A DNA stretch of 64,000 nucleotides. It comes from Amphiduros pacificus (taxonomy: Eukaryota > Annelida > Polychaeta > Phyllodocida > Hesionidae). Made by a program: the position numbers and the translations under genes. Below, in pieces: positions 45,958-64,000 of the stretch. Location of the stretch: contig OX439000.1 in the NCBI GenBank assembly GCA_949316495.1, positions 54,722,220-54,786,219 of the forward strand, read 5' to 3'. The notes under the pieces are model-generated. The model saw only the letters and a list, made by a program, of their open reading frames with translations, ran no database searches and had not been told where the DNA came from. How positions within the stretch are numbered: position 1 is the first letter of the stretch; the number at the start of each line of letters is the position of its first letter.

Positions 45958-46638
45958 AAAAGTTTACCTCTTTAAATTTATTCTTTAAATTTACACATGT
46001 TCAATATTAATAGCTCTAAAAACAAACACTTGTTTACAATAACTGGCTTAAATAAAGGGAAACAAATTACATTGAAATAAATGTAATTCCCTGTATAATA
46101 TACAACAAACATTTTCTCCATGTGTTGCAAACTCTTTTAAAAAGCCTCTTCTAAAGTATATGCTTATTCCTTACAGAGAGAGGCAAGTATTAATCATAAA
46201 AATGAATGTCATTTAATGAAATGCACAATATATTGTGAGGATAATTCTTGGCAATAATATTATAGGATGGGAGAAGAAAATAATTTTACAACTAAACAGG
46301 TTCATTTTGTAAATGACAAGGTAATGCTTTTTAAAATTAAATACAAATAAACCTTAATTTGTTAAGTTTCATATTATGTACAAACTAAAATGATGCAAAC
46401 TTAGTTCATTGCTATTATGCAAGGATCAAAATTGCTGAAATTGTTAAATTACTTCCACTTTTTCCCATTTCCCCATTCAGCAAATTGTACCATTTATATG
46501 TGTAAAAGTTGTAGACAAGAAGGGGTAGCATCATCTCCAATACATGGTCACAGTTGTAGAATGCAGTCATACAAATTGAGAGTCCTTCCCTGTAGATAAT
46601 ACAGCACCAGGCTGTGTGGTTCTATATAAGCTTGTTTA

Positions 46639-55699
<9,061 letters not shown>

Positions 55700-56345
55700 G
55701 TTGATTGATTTATTTGCACGTGGGAAAGAAATTTTGCGAAAGTTGCGACATAGAAAACGTAAAAGTTTTTACACTGCTATATTTGACTGGCACTCGAGCC
55801 GATTTCACATTTCGTGGCTTGTGGTAAGGGAATGGGTATACGCCCAGACTAATACTTGATATGCGTTTCAACGAAAATAGATAAACAATGAGTCTTCATG
55901 AGGATGAGTTGGAATATATATAGGTTTAAGGAGTTCTTCAAAATTAGGAGTAAAATGAATATGTGTGACCCGGAAGAATGGGACTGCCAAATAATCTCAG
56001 ATATGGTGCCCCAACCTCTTAAAACGGTATCTACCTGGAGGAAAATGATTCCAAGTCTTTCAGGTAACACTCCAGGACTTCACATTGCTTTTAAGGAGGA
56101 CCCATCTTTATGTAGTGGTTGAGCAAGTGTATCTAAAACATTTATTTTTTTGTATACAGGGTCTAAGACCGAGAAGAAATCTTTGTTATAAGAAAGCCTC
56201 TGTTAACAGACCTGTATACTATAAGCGAACGGAGACGACGAGAGTCAATGTGCACATCAGCCAGGGGGGATACTCTCATAATTTTAACCCATGGAGGCTG
56301 GGATGGAATTGAAAAACCCAGAACCTGATTTATGACTGACTTAAA

Positions 56346-56500
56346 TTTTGATATCCTTATTTAGGGATGATACAAAGTTAAAAAATGATACCCTGACTAT
56401 GGGGTGATGCAATAAGAAAATTTTGATATTCTGATTTAGGGATGATACAAAGTTAAAAAATGATACCCTGACTATGGGGTGATGCAATAAGAAAATGATA
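56346..56500. repeat. Two tandem copies of 75 bp
   Basis: TTAGGGATGATACAAAGTTA then AAAAATGATACCCTGACTAT, copies 75 bp apart. Upstream text GAGGCTGGGATGGAA.TGAA (56290) also occurs at 55337 before the 30-bp array, so the two arrays are related copies of one dispersed repeat. Confidence 0.85.
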
Positions 56501-56689
56501 GACTGTTTTTTTTTAGTTCTATGATAGTAACCCCCACGGTCAGCGAGTCCAGCCGATGTACACATGTTAGAAATTTTTAGCAGTGTTGAATTTCAACACT
56601 AGGTTGTAGATCCAGGGTTCAGGTCACACCTCCACCACAGGCAGCCAGAGCAATATCACTACTTTTATATAAAACGGTAGGTTAATACT

Positions 56690-57405
56690 TTGTAACAAAT
56701 AAACACTTTTAACATTTTGAACAGTGGGATTACAAGATGACATGTGAGCCACAACATTCAGCTCAATTGCCATTAGTGGTGGGTATTATAACACAGAATT
56801 TTGGAGCGATATGTACTTCTGAGGGGCCTGCAGATCTCGGACCTGGCTGTCAGTATCACAGACCAGACTGGCGGACATTTCAACTGCATTTATAAATAAA
56901 CATAGAATTGAAATGTTTTTTTGCAAATGTAGAATATATTCCAGTCAGTGTAGTCTACACTTACATCAACTTCTACTTCCATCACTACTTTTATATAGGT
57001 TAATAGTTAATAGGACTCTGTATCTGTATTGATATGTATGGTCAATAAAAGTATTATTAATATATAAGACTGAGACAGAGAGGGGCTGGGGAGTTTCACT
57101 CTCTGGCAATCTGTGATATTAACTACCTTAGTCATCATGGCTTCCGGCACATCACTTGTGCCATGGAAACAAATAAACACTTTTAATATTTTGAAAGACA
57201 GTAGAATTACAAGATAACATGTGAGACACAACATTCAGCTCAATTATGATTAGTAGTGGGTATTATAACACAGAATTTTGGAGCGATATCTTCTTCTGAG
57301 GGGCCTGCAGATCACAAACCTGCCTGTCAGTGTCACAGACTGGCGGACACCTCAACTGCATAAATAAACATAGAATTTGAATATATTTTCTGCAAATGTA
57401 GACTA
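56690..57405. repeat. Direct duplication of about 240 bp
   Basis: AACAAATAAACACTTTTAA ... ACACAGAATTTTGGAGCGAT ... GAGGGGCCTGCAGATC ... GACTGGCGGACA occurs at about 56693-56935 and again at about 57168-57405, with scattered differences. Confidence 0.9.
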
Positions 57406-57409
57406 TATG

Positions 57410-58020
57410 AAAATTAATAACTTTATGCAGAAAAGAAAGGTATGCTGCCAGTTTCAGACAGTTGCCAGTAACTGTACTCTACATTTACGGCAACTTCAAA
57501 ATGATGAGAAAATAAAAATATCATTTTCAAAAAGGAAACTGTATACAAATTCTTTTTTTTTTAAAAGACTTTCTTGTTTAATTCCAAATTAAAAATGTCA
57601 AACATTGAAGAATAATGTTAAAATATCATCATGGATAAATTTGACTGAAAACATCATTTGTAAACCATTTCTTGAAAAACAGAAAAGAGAACGGTCATTC
57701 TAATATTTTATCAATTTGTATAGTACTATTACTACTATTTCAAATGAGGCCAACACAGAGCACTCTTTTAGATAATGTTTCCTGAATAGATATGTTTTCA
57801 TATGTTTCTTAAACTTGTCAATCGTACCACAGTTTTCAATATGAAGGTGCAGGGCAGCGTTGTCACTTTCAGAGCATATATCCTACATTGCCATGTTTGG
57901 GCACAATATATTCATATTTATTCACTGAGCTCAGCACTTTTTCACATGTTTTTGGGGGTTTAAACAGAGTGGTAAGGTAACTGGGTGCATACCCATTTTG
58001 TACCTGCCATTTCAGTAGTA
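57410..58020. other. Intergenic, nothing recognised
   Basis: No exon, tandem repeat or repeat family seen. Confidence 0.4.
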
Positions 58021-58025
58021 CAACG

Positions 58026-58598
58026 TTAAAGAGGCACTTTCTATTATTGTTTTCCCTATAAATTACATATTTATATGATCATAGATATGTAAATAAATTT
58101 AAAATGATGAACCAAAAAGTGAATTTTAAAACAATCTTGTAAACCCCATAAAATATTATCATTTATTGCAATAACTGTCAATGATTTCATCATGGGGGAT
58201 TTAAATCACATGCAACTCAACCTGCAATGATCTTCAATTTTCATAAAAACATGTCATAACTTCGCCAAATCTGGTCCGATTTATGTGTTTTTTACACCAA
58301 AGCATCACAATTTTCATGTTCTTCCCAGCACACATTAGGGTGGCTCAAAATAATATTTTTTGGGGAAAAAACCAAACCAAAAACACTACAAAAAATATTA
58401 TTTTGAGCCACCCTAATTCATATAAACATTATACAGTGCACCAAATCTAAGATAAAGAATAGCAACATTACTTTTTCACTTGCATTTCTGTTTGTTTACA
58501 AATTAGTTATATAAGTAGGTTATCATCCCATGATAGCTCCCACATACAATTCTGCAACCATTGCAATTTTACTTTTTCACATTTCAGGATTCCTTTAA
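58026..58598. mobile_element. TTAA MITE, reverse-oriented copy with a hairpin insertion
   Basis: It starts TTAAAGAGGCACTTTCTATT and ends TTCCTTTAA, in the reverse complement of the 38050-38664 element. At 58335-58416 it contains a foreign palindrome (TTAGGGTGGCTCAAAATAAT ... ATTATTTTGAGCCACCCTAA) with arms of about 28 bp, absent from copy 1. Confidence 0.75.
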
Positions 58599-59403
58599 GT
58601 TGTGAGTGTCATAATCCAATTTAGATGTAACAATGGCATGAGCCATGTTAGCTGTTTTTTCATCCAGGCAGTCAATATGCTCATATTAATACATAAAAGG
58701 AGTTATAAAGTCATATTGCCATTCTAAAAGTATTCATTAAGTTCAGTTTTCCTCAGTTTATTCCAAGTATTCACACTTCGGTATGAGTCAAAAGAGTCAC
58801 AAATTTGTTTATGAGTGTCCTATGGTCAATGGTGGGAGACAACGGCAATCATTTTGACCAATCAGAGAGCAATTAAAAGACGATTACAAGAAGTGTCCAT
58901 AGTAACAATGGCAGGAATGAGCGATCACCAAGTGTCTACATCCCAACATCTCATAGATGACTTTCTCAGAATGAATAACAGAGACAAATTGACAACAGGG
59001 TCATTTGGCAGCTACAGATTTGCCTAGTAACATATCTTACTCCATTCTTATCTTTTTTGATTTATTCCTATCTTTTCTTTTATGGTCATAATTTTGTAAA
59101 TGTCCTTCAATAATCAATCAATAATTAACTTCACTCAATTAGGTTATATAAAGTTATAATAATACAATTGCAATATAAATATGTAGAAAATTAACCTGAT
59201 ATCAACTAAAGTATCAAATGAAACAATCTGAAAAATGTTTGGAATTGAAAAAGATCATACCATTGCCAAAACATTCAATAAGACCTGTTCATCAATTAAT
59301 ATTAATAATTAAAATGGTGTTGTGGTATCATTTGATAAATTCAGATATGAATGAATTGCATCTGCAAGGAATATAATTCAAAATGTTTTTTTAATCACCG
59401 CAG

Positions 59404-60514
59404 GTATTGCTATAGCAGTCAGTCTACCAATACTTCACCTGGGTGTAATTTACACGTAAGCATTTTCACAGGTTTTAAGGTACCGGTATGACATACAATT
59501 AATTGATTTATAACCAATGTATACAAAATTATTGATACATGTAATGAGTAGTTTTGTAGATTTCACATATTTTGCAGTTTTTGGACCCCTTACAAACAGG
59601 AAGTAATCAAAGAAGAATGTAGCTGCTCTTGCTGGGATACAGCATTCAAAGGTGAATTAAAATATGATAAAACTGAAAATATGTATCATTATGCATACAC
59701 TCTGTGGCTGCTAACAGCTTGTTTCAAGGTTTTGTTGACCTCTCTTCAAGGCTATACTGCCAGTGTGCATTTTGTTCATTTTTTCAACAGTGAAAAGAAT
59801 ACCATAATATTAACACTTGTCATTTGTCTCAATAATATTTAGCAAATTGATGACTCTCTCATTCCCTAAGCAAAGCGTGTTACAAAAATATATTTTTTTT
59901 AATTGGCAGGCACATATGAAGAACATCCCCCCGGGTACAAGCATTTATATTTCAACCTTACAAGCAACACTGTCTTTATCTGGATTATCACAGTTTTGGC
60001 AGTGGTTATTTGCTATGAGACAATCAAACATCTGGTGAAGCTTTATCAACAAAGTAAACTGAGGAAGATTTGGTTATTGCTTTTGTTATCATCTGTATAT
60101 CCTCATTACTACTCCTGGTGGTCTTATCTCAATGCCTGGAATGATGACTTCTATGACCAGTGGTGGCACCAAAGTCTCTTTAGCTCAACAGAATGTGTAT
60201 CCACCTATATAGTGTTATTTTTGTGTGATAGTGATCACATTGTTAAATCAAATCATTTGCTGATTGTGTTTCTGATTGCATTACTCCATATCACTGCGAG
60301 TAGCTGGGACCAGTTTGTGACAAATGTTTTGTACCAGCAGGGGGCATGGCACCAAACTGCAAGAGACCTGGCATTTATGGGTGTTGACTTAGGTAATTTA
60401 GTCATCTCTGGTTCTTATTTATTCATATCAAAGAGAAAACCCCAAAAGAAGGAATTGGCTTGGGCCCTTCTCACATATTTTATATTCATCACAATTTCTG
60501 TAATATTACAATAG
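59404..60514 (+). CDS. Unrecognised multi-pass membrane protein, C-terminal 242 aa (5' exon not placed)
   Basis: Three exons join by phase: 59404-59455, 59578-59651, 59910-60514 (stop TAG). I do not recognise the family. About seven hydrophobic segments are visible: IAIAVSLPILHLGVIYTF; FIWIITVLAVVICYETI; IWLLLLLSSVYPHYYSWW; STYIVLFLCDSD; HLLIVFLIALLHITASSW; DLGNLVISGSYLFI; LAWALLTYFIFITISVIL. Between segments 1 and 2 lies a likely extracytosolic loop with a Cys cluster (EECSCSCWD) and an N-glycosylation sequon (NLT). Aromatic-rich text WNDDFYDQWWHQ follows segment 3. The frame is intact and the splice sites are canonical, so the gene looks functional. The preceding exon must end in phase 1; an open segment at 58908-59027 (MAGMSDHQVSTSQHL...) is nearby, but no donor in the right phase was found. 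Confidence 0.8.
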
Positions 60515-60889
60515 ATGATATGGGAAACAAGTTTTGTATTTTATGAAAACAAAGTTTGAATGTTTGGATATGATTGATGAATTATTGAAAGAAGATATAT
60601 CGACCAAGCAATAACCACAGAATAATATAATATTCACCAAGATTTATTCTGGCTTCGATTGGTGCAATGACTGCTCACAAAAATTTGTCATCAGAGAACT
60701 CAGACCCCTGCCATGAGTGATAGAGCACTAAAAATATGAATCTTTAATTTTTTTTTATTATTGACTTGATAAAGGTGCAAGAAACCTTCACTTAATATGA
60801 ATCAATATTTCAAATACCAATGAGATAAGCTATTTAAATCATAAAAATATTTTGTATGCACAATACAGCCACAACAATTTGACATTTAC

Positions 60890-61835
60890 CTTGGCTTGTG
60901 TGCATGGTACAGCCAGAACGGTTTGACATTTAGCCAATCTGATTACTGTAGGTTATGGCTGTCATTAGTTGGTTTTTGTTGCCATGGCGACTGTCATAAG
61001 TGTGGGGGGTTTAGAGTCAATGCGGGGGACAAAAACCCCACTAAAATAAAGGTATAGTCATTGATAACTAGCTGTTCAAAGATCAATAAAAATTAAAATT
61101 ATCTTTATTTTTATTGTCAAAATGTGATGATTTGTGTGGTCTTCCTTAATATGTTGCAGCAATATCAATAAAAAGGTTTTAAATCCCCTTGTAACTTTAT
61201 TATGTTCATGCACAGGTAGGTAATCAACATGACCTGCCAATGTCCTGTGCCAATGTTGACCTCACTTTCAAAATGACAGCCATTGCATCATGACACATTG
61301 ACTGCACATCAAAAATATGGAATAACATTGTTTTGAACTTATAACATGATGATCTGATGGACTGCATGTTAAATTGTGAAAGCAATATTTATAATATTTA
61401 TTCCATCTCATATTTCAAGACCATGCCCCATTTAGCGTATATCTCAAAATACACTTATAATCCCCGCATTCTTCTCAACTCGAAAAGCAGGATACATTAA
61501 AGCTGCGTTTGTGCATCCGTCCAACTGTGTGTCTGTGCGTGACTCAGTGGTAAATTACTTGTTACCTTAGATATTGCACACATGCACTCCTGGGGACCTT
61601 CCCCCGAACTGTATAGATAATGGCTGTGATTGGTCACTTTCTGTTGTCATGACTGCCATGTCGCCAACTTGGCTTGTGTGCATGATACAGTCAGAAAGGT
61701 TTGACATTTACCTTAAATATTGCACACATGCACTCCTGGGGACCTTTCCCCAATCTGATTAGGTTATGGCAGTAATTTGTTGGTTTTTGTTGCCATGGCA
61801 ACCGTCCAAAGTGCGGGGGACTTAGAGTCACTGCT
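60890..61835. repeat. Dispersed repeat, about three partial copies
   Basis: GCTTGTGTGCATG.TACAG.CAGAA.GGTTTGACATTTA recurs at 60896 and 61671, TTGCACACATGCACTCCTGG at 61574 and 61717, and GGTTTTTGTTGCCATGGC..C near 60971 and 61781, each followed by a GGGGG.CTTAGAGTCA..GC ending. The family is unknown. Confidence 0.65.
61085..61090 (+). promoter_or_regulatory. Possible polyadenylation signal of the membrane-protein gene
   Basis: AATAAA about 570 bases past the stop codon. Confidence 0.35.
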
Positions 61836-61839
61836 CTTG

Positions 61840-62980
61840 TTAGCTATTAAAGTACCCAGGATATTGTAGAAAAGAGACTGACATTTCACAAAGGGGGAGA
61901 CTTTTCTCTCTCTGAACAAATATAGCCTCTGATTATATTAAAAGGCTGGACATATAACAATGAATCAAACAAGCCTGACCCAACATTTGTATCATATCAC
62001 GAGGGAACAAAACAGAATTTCTTAAAAGACATGACATTTCTATACTCTTGCATGAGCATGTATGGTCATGTGTCTGTGAATTTCATAATTGACCATTTGA
62101 CAAGTTTTATGTGCTGTTTAAGCTTCTGCAAAATGTATTATTAAACTAGCGGTTTCTTACAAGATGATTTCTATTTTTAAGGATCGAAAGAAAAGGGATT
62201 AAACTTTGCCATTGCTCATGAGAGTTATACTGCTGTCATTTTAATTAGGATTTAACGAATACTGTAATTGTATAATAGTTCTAAATCATACAATACCAGC
62301 TAAGAGTCATAAGCCCCCCCCCCCCCCCCTTCCAAGCAAACAAGGCTAACATGGTAAGTTAATGACAGCGAACTTTAAAAATTAAAACCCTATTAAACTA
62401 GATTTTCATGATACAAATTTGTGCCACTCCTGTATATGTCTATTCCATACTCTTTGGCACAGGAGGTTAAAAGTACATTTTGTGGACAAGTGTGAAATTA
62501 TTTTGATATTGGGTATTGGATATTTGAAAAACGGTGGAAAAAGTTATGTTTTAGGATATATATCTAGTCAAAATGGATATATCCCTTTTCCCATGACATT
62601 AATTTGCACCACGATTAATGGTCTTCTCAGCATTGACAGTCTTAATCAATTGTTCTAGATATGTCAGTGGAATATAACTCTACAGTGCCATACCCTTTGG
62701 GATATTGGTATAAATGTTAATTAAAAGGATATATATCCCGTAAAAAACTTTAACTACTACATACCTTTAACTTCTACAAACACATTCCCGAGCAATGTTG
62801 CACTGTCTTTGCAGCCTTTGAGGAACTAATGGCGGATTGAACAAACTTCGTACACATGTCTAGAACATAGTCTGTGGCATGTAAGTGCGAGGTAAAATAT
62901 ACGAGCGGGAGATACGGCCCTTTTTCGCAGATAAAATCAACATATTACATTATGGCCAAATATATCAAATACAGTCTATA
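61840..62980. other. Intergenic, with a poly-C tract
   Basis: A run of about 16 C lies at 62314-62330. GGATATATATC... words are inverted at about 62554-62587 and 62727-62740. No gene is supported. Confidence 0.45.
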
Positions 62981-62986
62981 AATGAG

Positions 62987-63560
62987 TTTCCCATACCTCG
63001 AATGTCATAACATTTTGTAATGGCTCATATGATATTCATTCTGGATTCCCATACATAGAATGTCAAGCATTTAGGAATGAATGGCTTACATGGTACTCAT
63101 TCTGGATTCACATATCTAGAATGTCAAGCACTTTGGAATGGCTTGCATAGTACTCATTCTGGATTCACATATTCTGGATTCACATATCTAGAATGTCAAG
63201 CACTTTGGAATGGCTTGCATAGTACTCATTCTGGATTCACATATTCTGGATTCACATATCTAGAATGTCAAGCACTTTGGAATGGCTTGCAAAGTACTCA
63301 TTCTGGATTCACATATTCTGGATTCACATATCTAGAATGTCAAGCACTTTGGAATGGCTTGCATAGTACTCATTCTGGATTCACATATTCTGGATTCACA
63401 TGTTCTGGATTCACATATCTAGAATGTCAAGCACTTTGGAATGGCTTGCATAGTACTCATTCTGGATTCACATATTCTGGATTCACACATCTAGAATGTC
63501 AAGCACTTTGGAATGGCTCACATGGTAGTCATTCTCGATACACAAACCTAGAATGACGAG
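62987..63560. repeat. 72-bp tandem array with a 15-bp internal subrepeat
   Basis: CTAGAATGTCAAGCACTTTG + GAATGGCTTGCATAGTACTCA recurs at 63116, 63188, 63260, 63332, 63419 and 63491, a spacing of 72 except one of 87. The extra 15 bp is one more GGATTCACATATTCT subrepeat. More diverged units lie at 62987-63110. The open frame across it (YSGFTYLECQALWNG repeats) follows from lengths divisible by three. Confidence 0.95.
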
Positions 63561-63564
63561 CAGT

Positions 63565-64000
63565 TCCCTGAATGTCATATGGTGCAGTATCGATGGTTTA
63601 ATGTTTTAGTGGCCCATAAAAATGTCGCTGTTAAAGATGTTTATATCAAGAATGTAATTATAATTATAATTATTCATCAAAAGTAGTGCTTAGACACTGT
63701 GTGCAATAATTTCAATGTTAGCCATTTTGTTTGAGTAAAGAACATTATTTTGTTTGAAATAAAATGATTTGGACATTTATTTTCAAACTTTACACATTCT
63801 TTTCTATTTCATTGACATAATGGAAGCCATGTTTGAGCTATTATGGAAACCTTCGGATTACCTGAGCTTTTTGGACATACACGGTTGTAAATCACATAAT
63901 TACAGAATATACATATTATCTATGCGAATGCCTTAGTAATAGAATATTTCTCAATTAACTATCTACAAAAAAATCAAAGCATCAGACACAAAAAAAGATT
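63565..64000. other. Intergenic, nothing recognised
   Basis: AT-rich, no exon or repeat family seen up to the window end. Confidence 0.4.

Noticed and set aside
58815-59027. Open segment as first exon of the membrane-protein gene
   Set aside because: Near the gene and open, but no GT donor in phase 1 was found, so it cannot be joined to the exon at 59404 with confidence.
62314-62330. Poly-C run as a regulatory or G-quadruplex element
   Set aside because: A single homopolymer without separate G-runs; a simple slippage tract is the plainer reading.
63077-63556. 159-residue open frame at the right end
   Set aside because: Tandem-repeat product of a 72-bp unit; low-complexity peptide without exon signals.

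Overview
The window is animal nuclear DNA, AT-rich and full of repeats. Its genes have short exons with canonical GT/AG introns. The dispersed repeats built on TCAAGGTCA / 'actcaagaacaaatgatggcagc', the tRNA-derived SINE and the many small inverted-repeat transposons look like a lophotrochozoan, most likely a mollusc (bivalve-like). That assignment is inference; no species-diagnostic gene is present.

Layout: (1) 1-6 kb, + strand: the 3' exons of a leucine-rich-repeat gene resembling LRRC71. (2) 6.5-15 kb, no gene: a 157-bp palindrome; a 27-bp minisatellite of about 3.2 kb, interrupted by a SINE, followed by a LINE 3' end and flanked by inverted copies of one repeat; a 33-bp tandem repeat; and a MITE with a perfect 10-bp target duplication. 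(3) 18.2-31.7 kb, + strand: a complete 22-coding-exon gene for a DUF4062 / P-loop NACHT-like / TPR protein of about 1154 aa (nephrocystin-3-like architecture). One intron is swollen to 5.1 kb by nested repeats. (4) 34.8-35.9 kb, - strand: an intronless small heat-shock protein with two alpha-crystallin domains, a TATA box and heat-shock elements. (5) 37.4-45.7 kb, + strand: a complete nine-exon TTC4, an HSP90/HSP70 co-chaperone, head-to-head with the small HSP. (6) 46.6-55.7 kb, - strand: a complete twelve-exon DIMT1 (18S rRNA dimethyladenosine transferase), tail-to-tail with TTC4. (7) 59.4-60.5 kb, + strand: the 3' three exons of an unrecognised protein with about seven membrane segments. (8) 61-64 kb: dispersed repeats and a 72-bp tandem array.

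The genes do not form a pathway as a set. The one functionally coherent arrangement is the divergent small-HSP / TTC4 pair, two chaperone-system genes around a shared upstream region with heat-shock elements. The most unusual items are the tandem-domain small HSP, the seven-membrane-segment protein, a transposon in a DIMT1 intron carrying a perfectly spliceable but frame-breaking exon, a satellite loaded with nuclear-receptor half-sites, and the 27-bp array packaged inside inverted repeats. All splice sites were read by eye and joined by reading-frame phase; no alignment or transcript was available.
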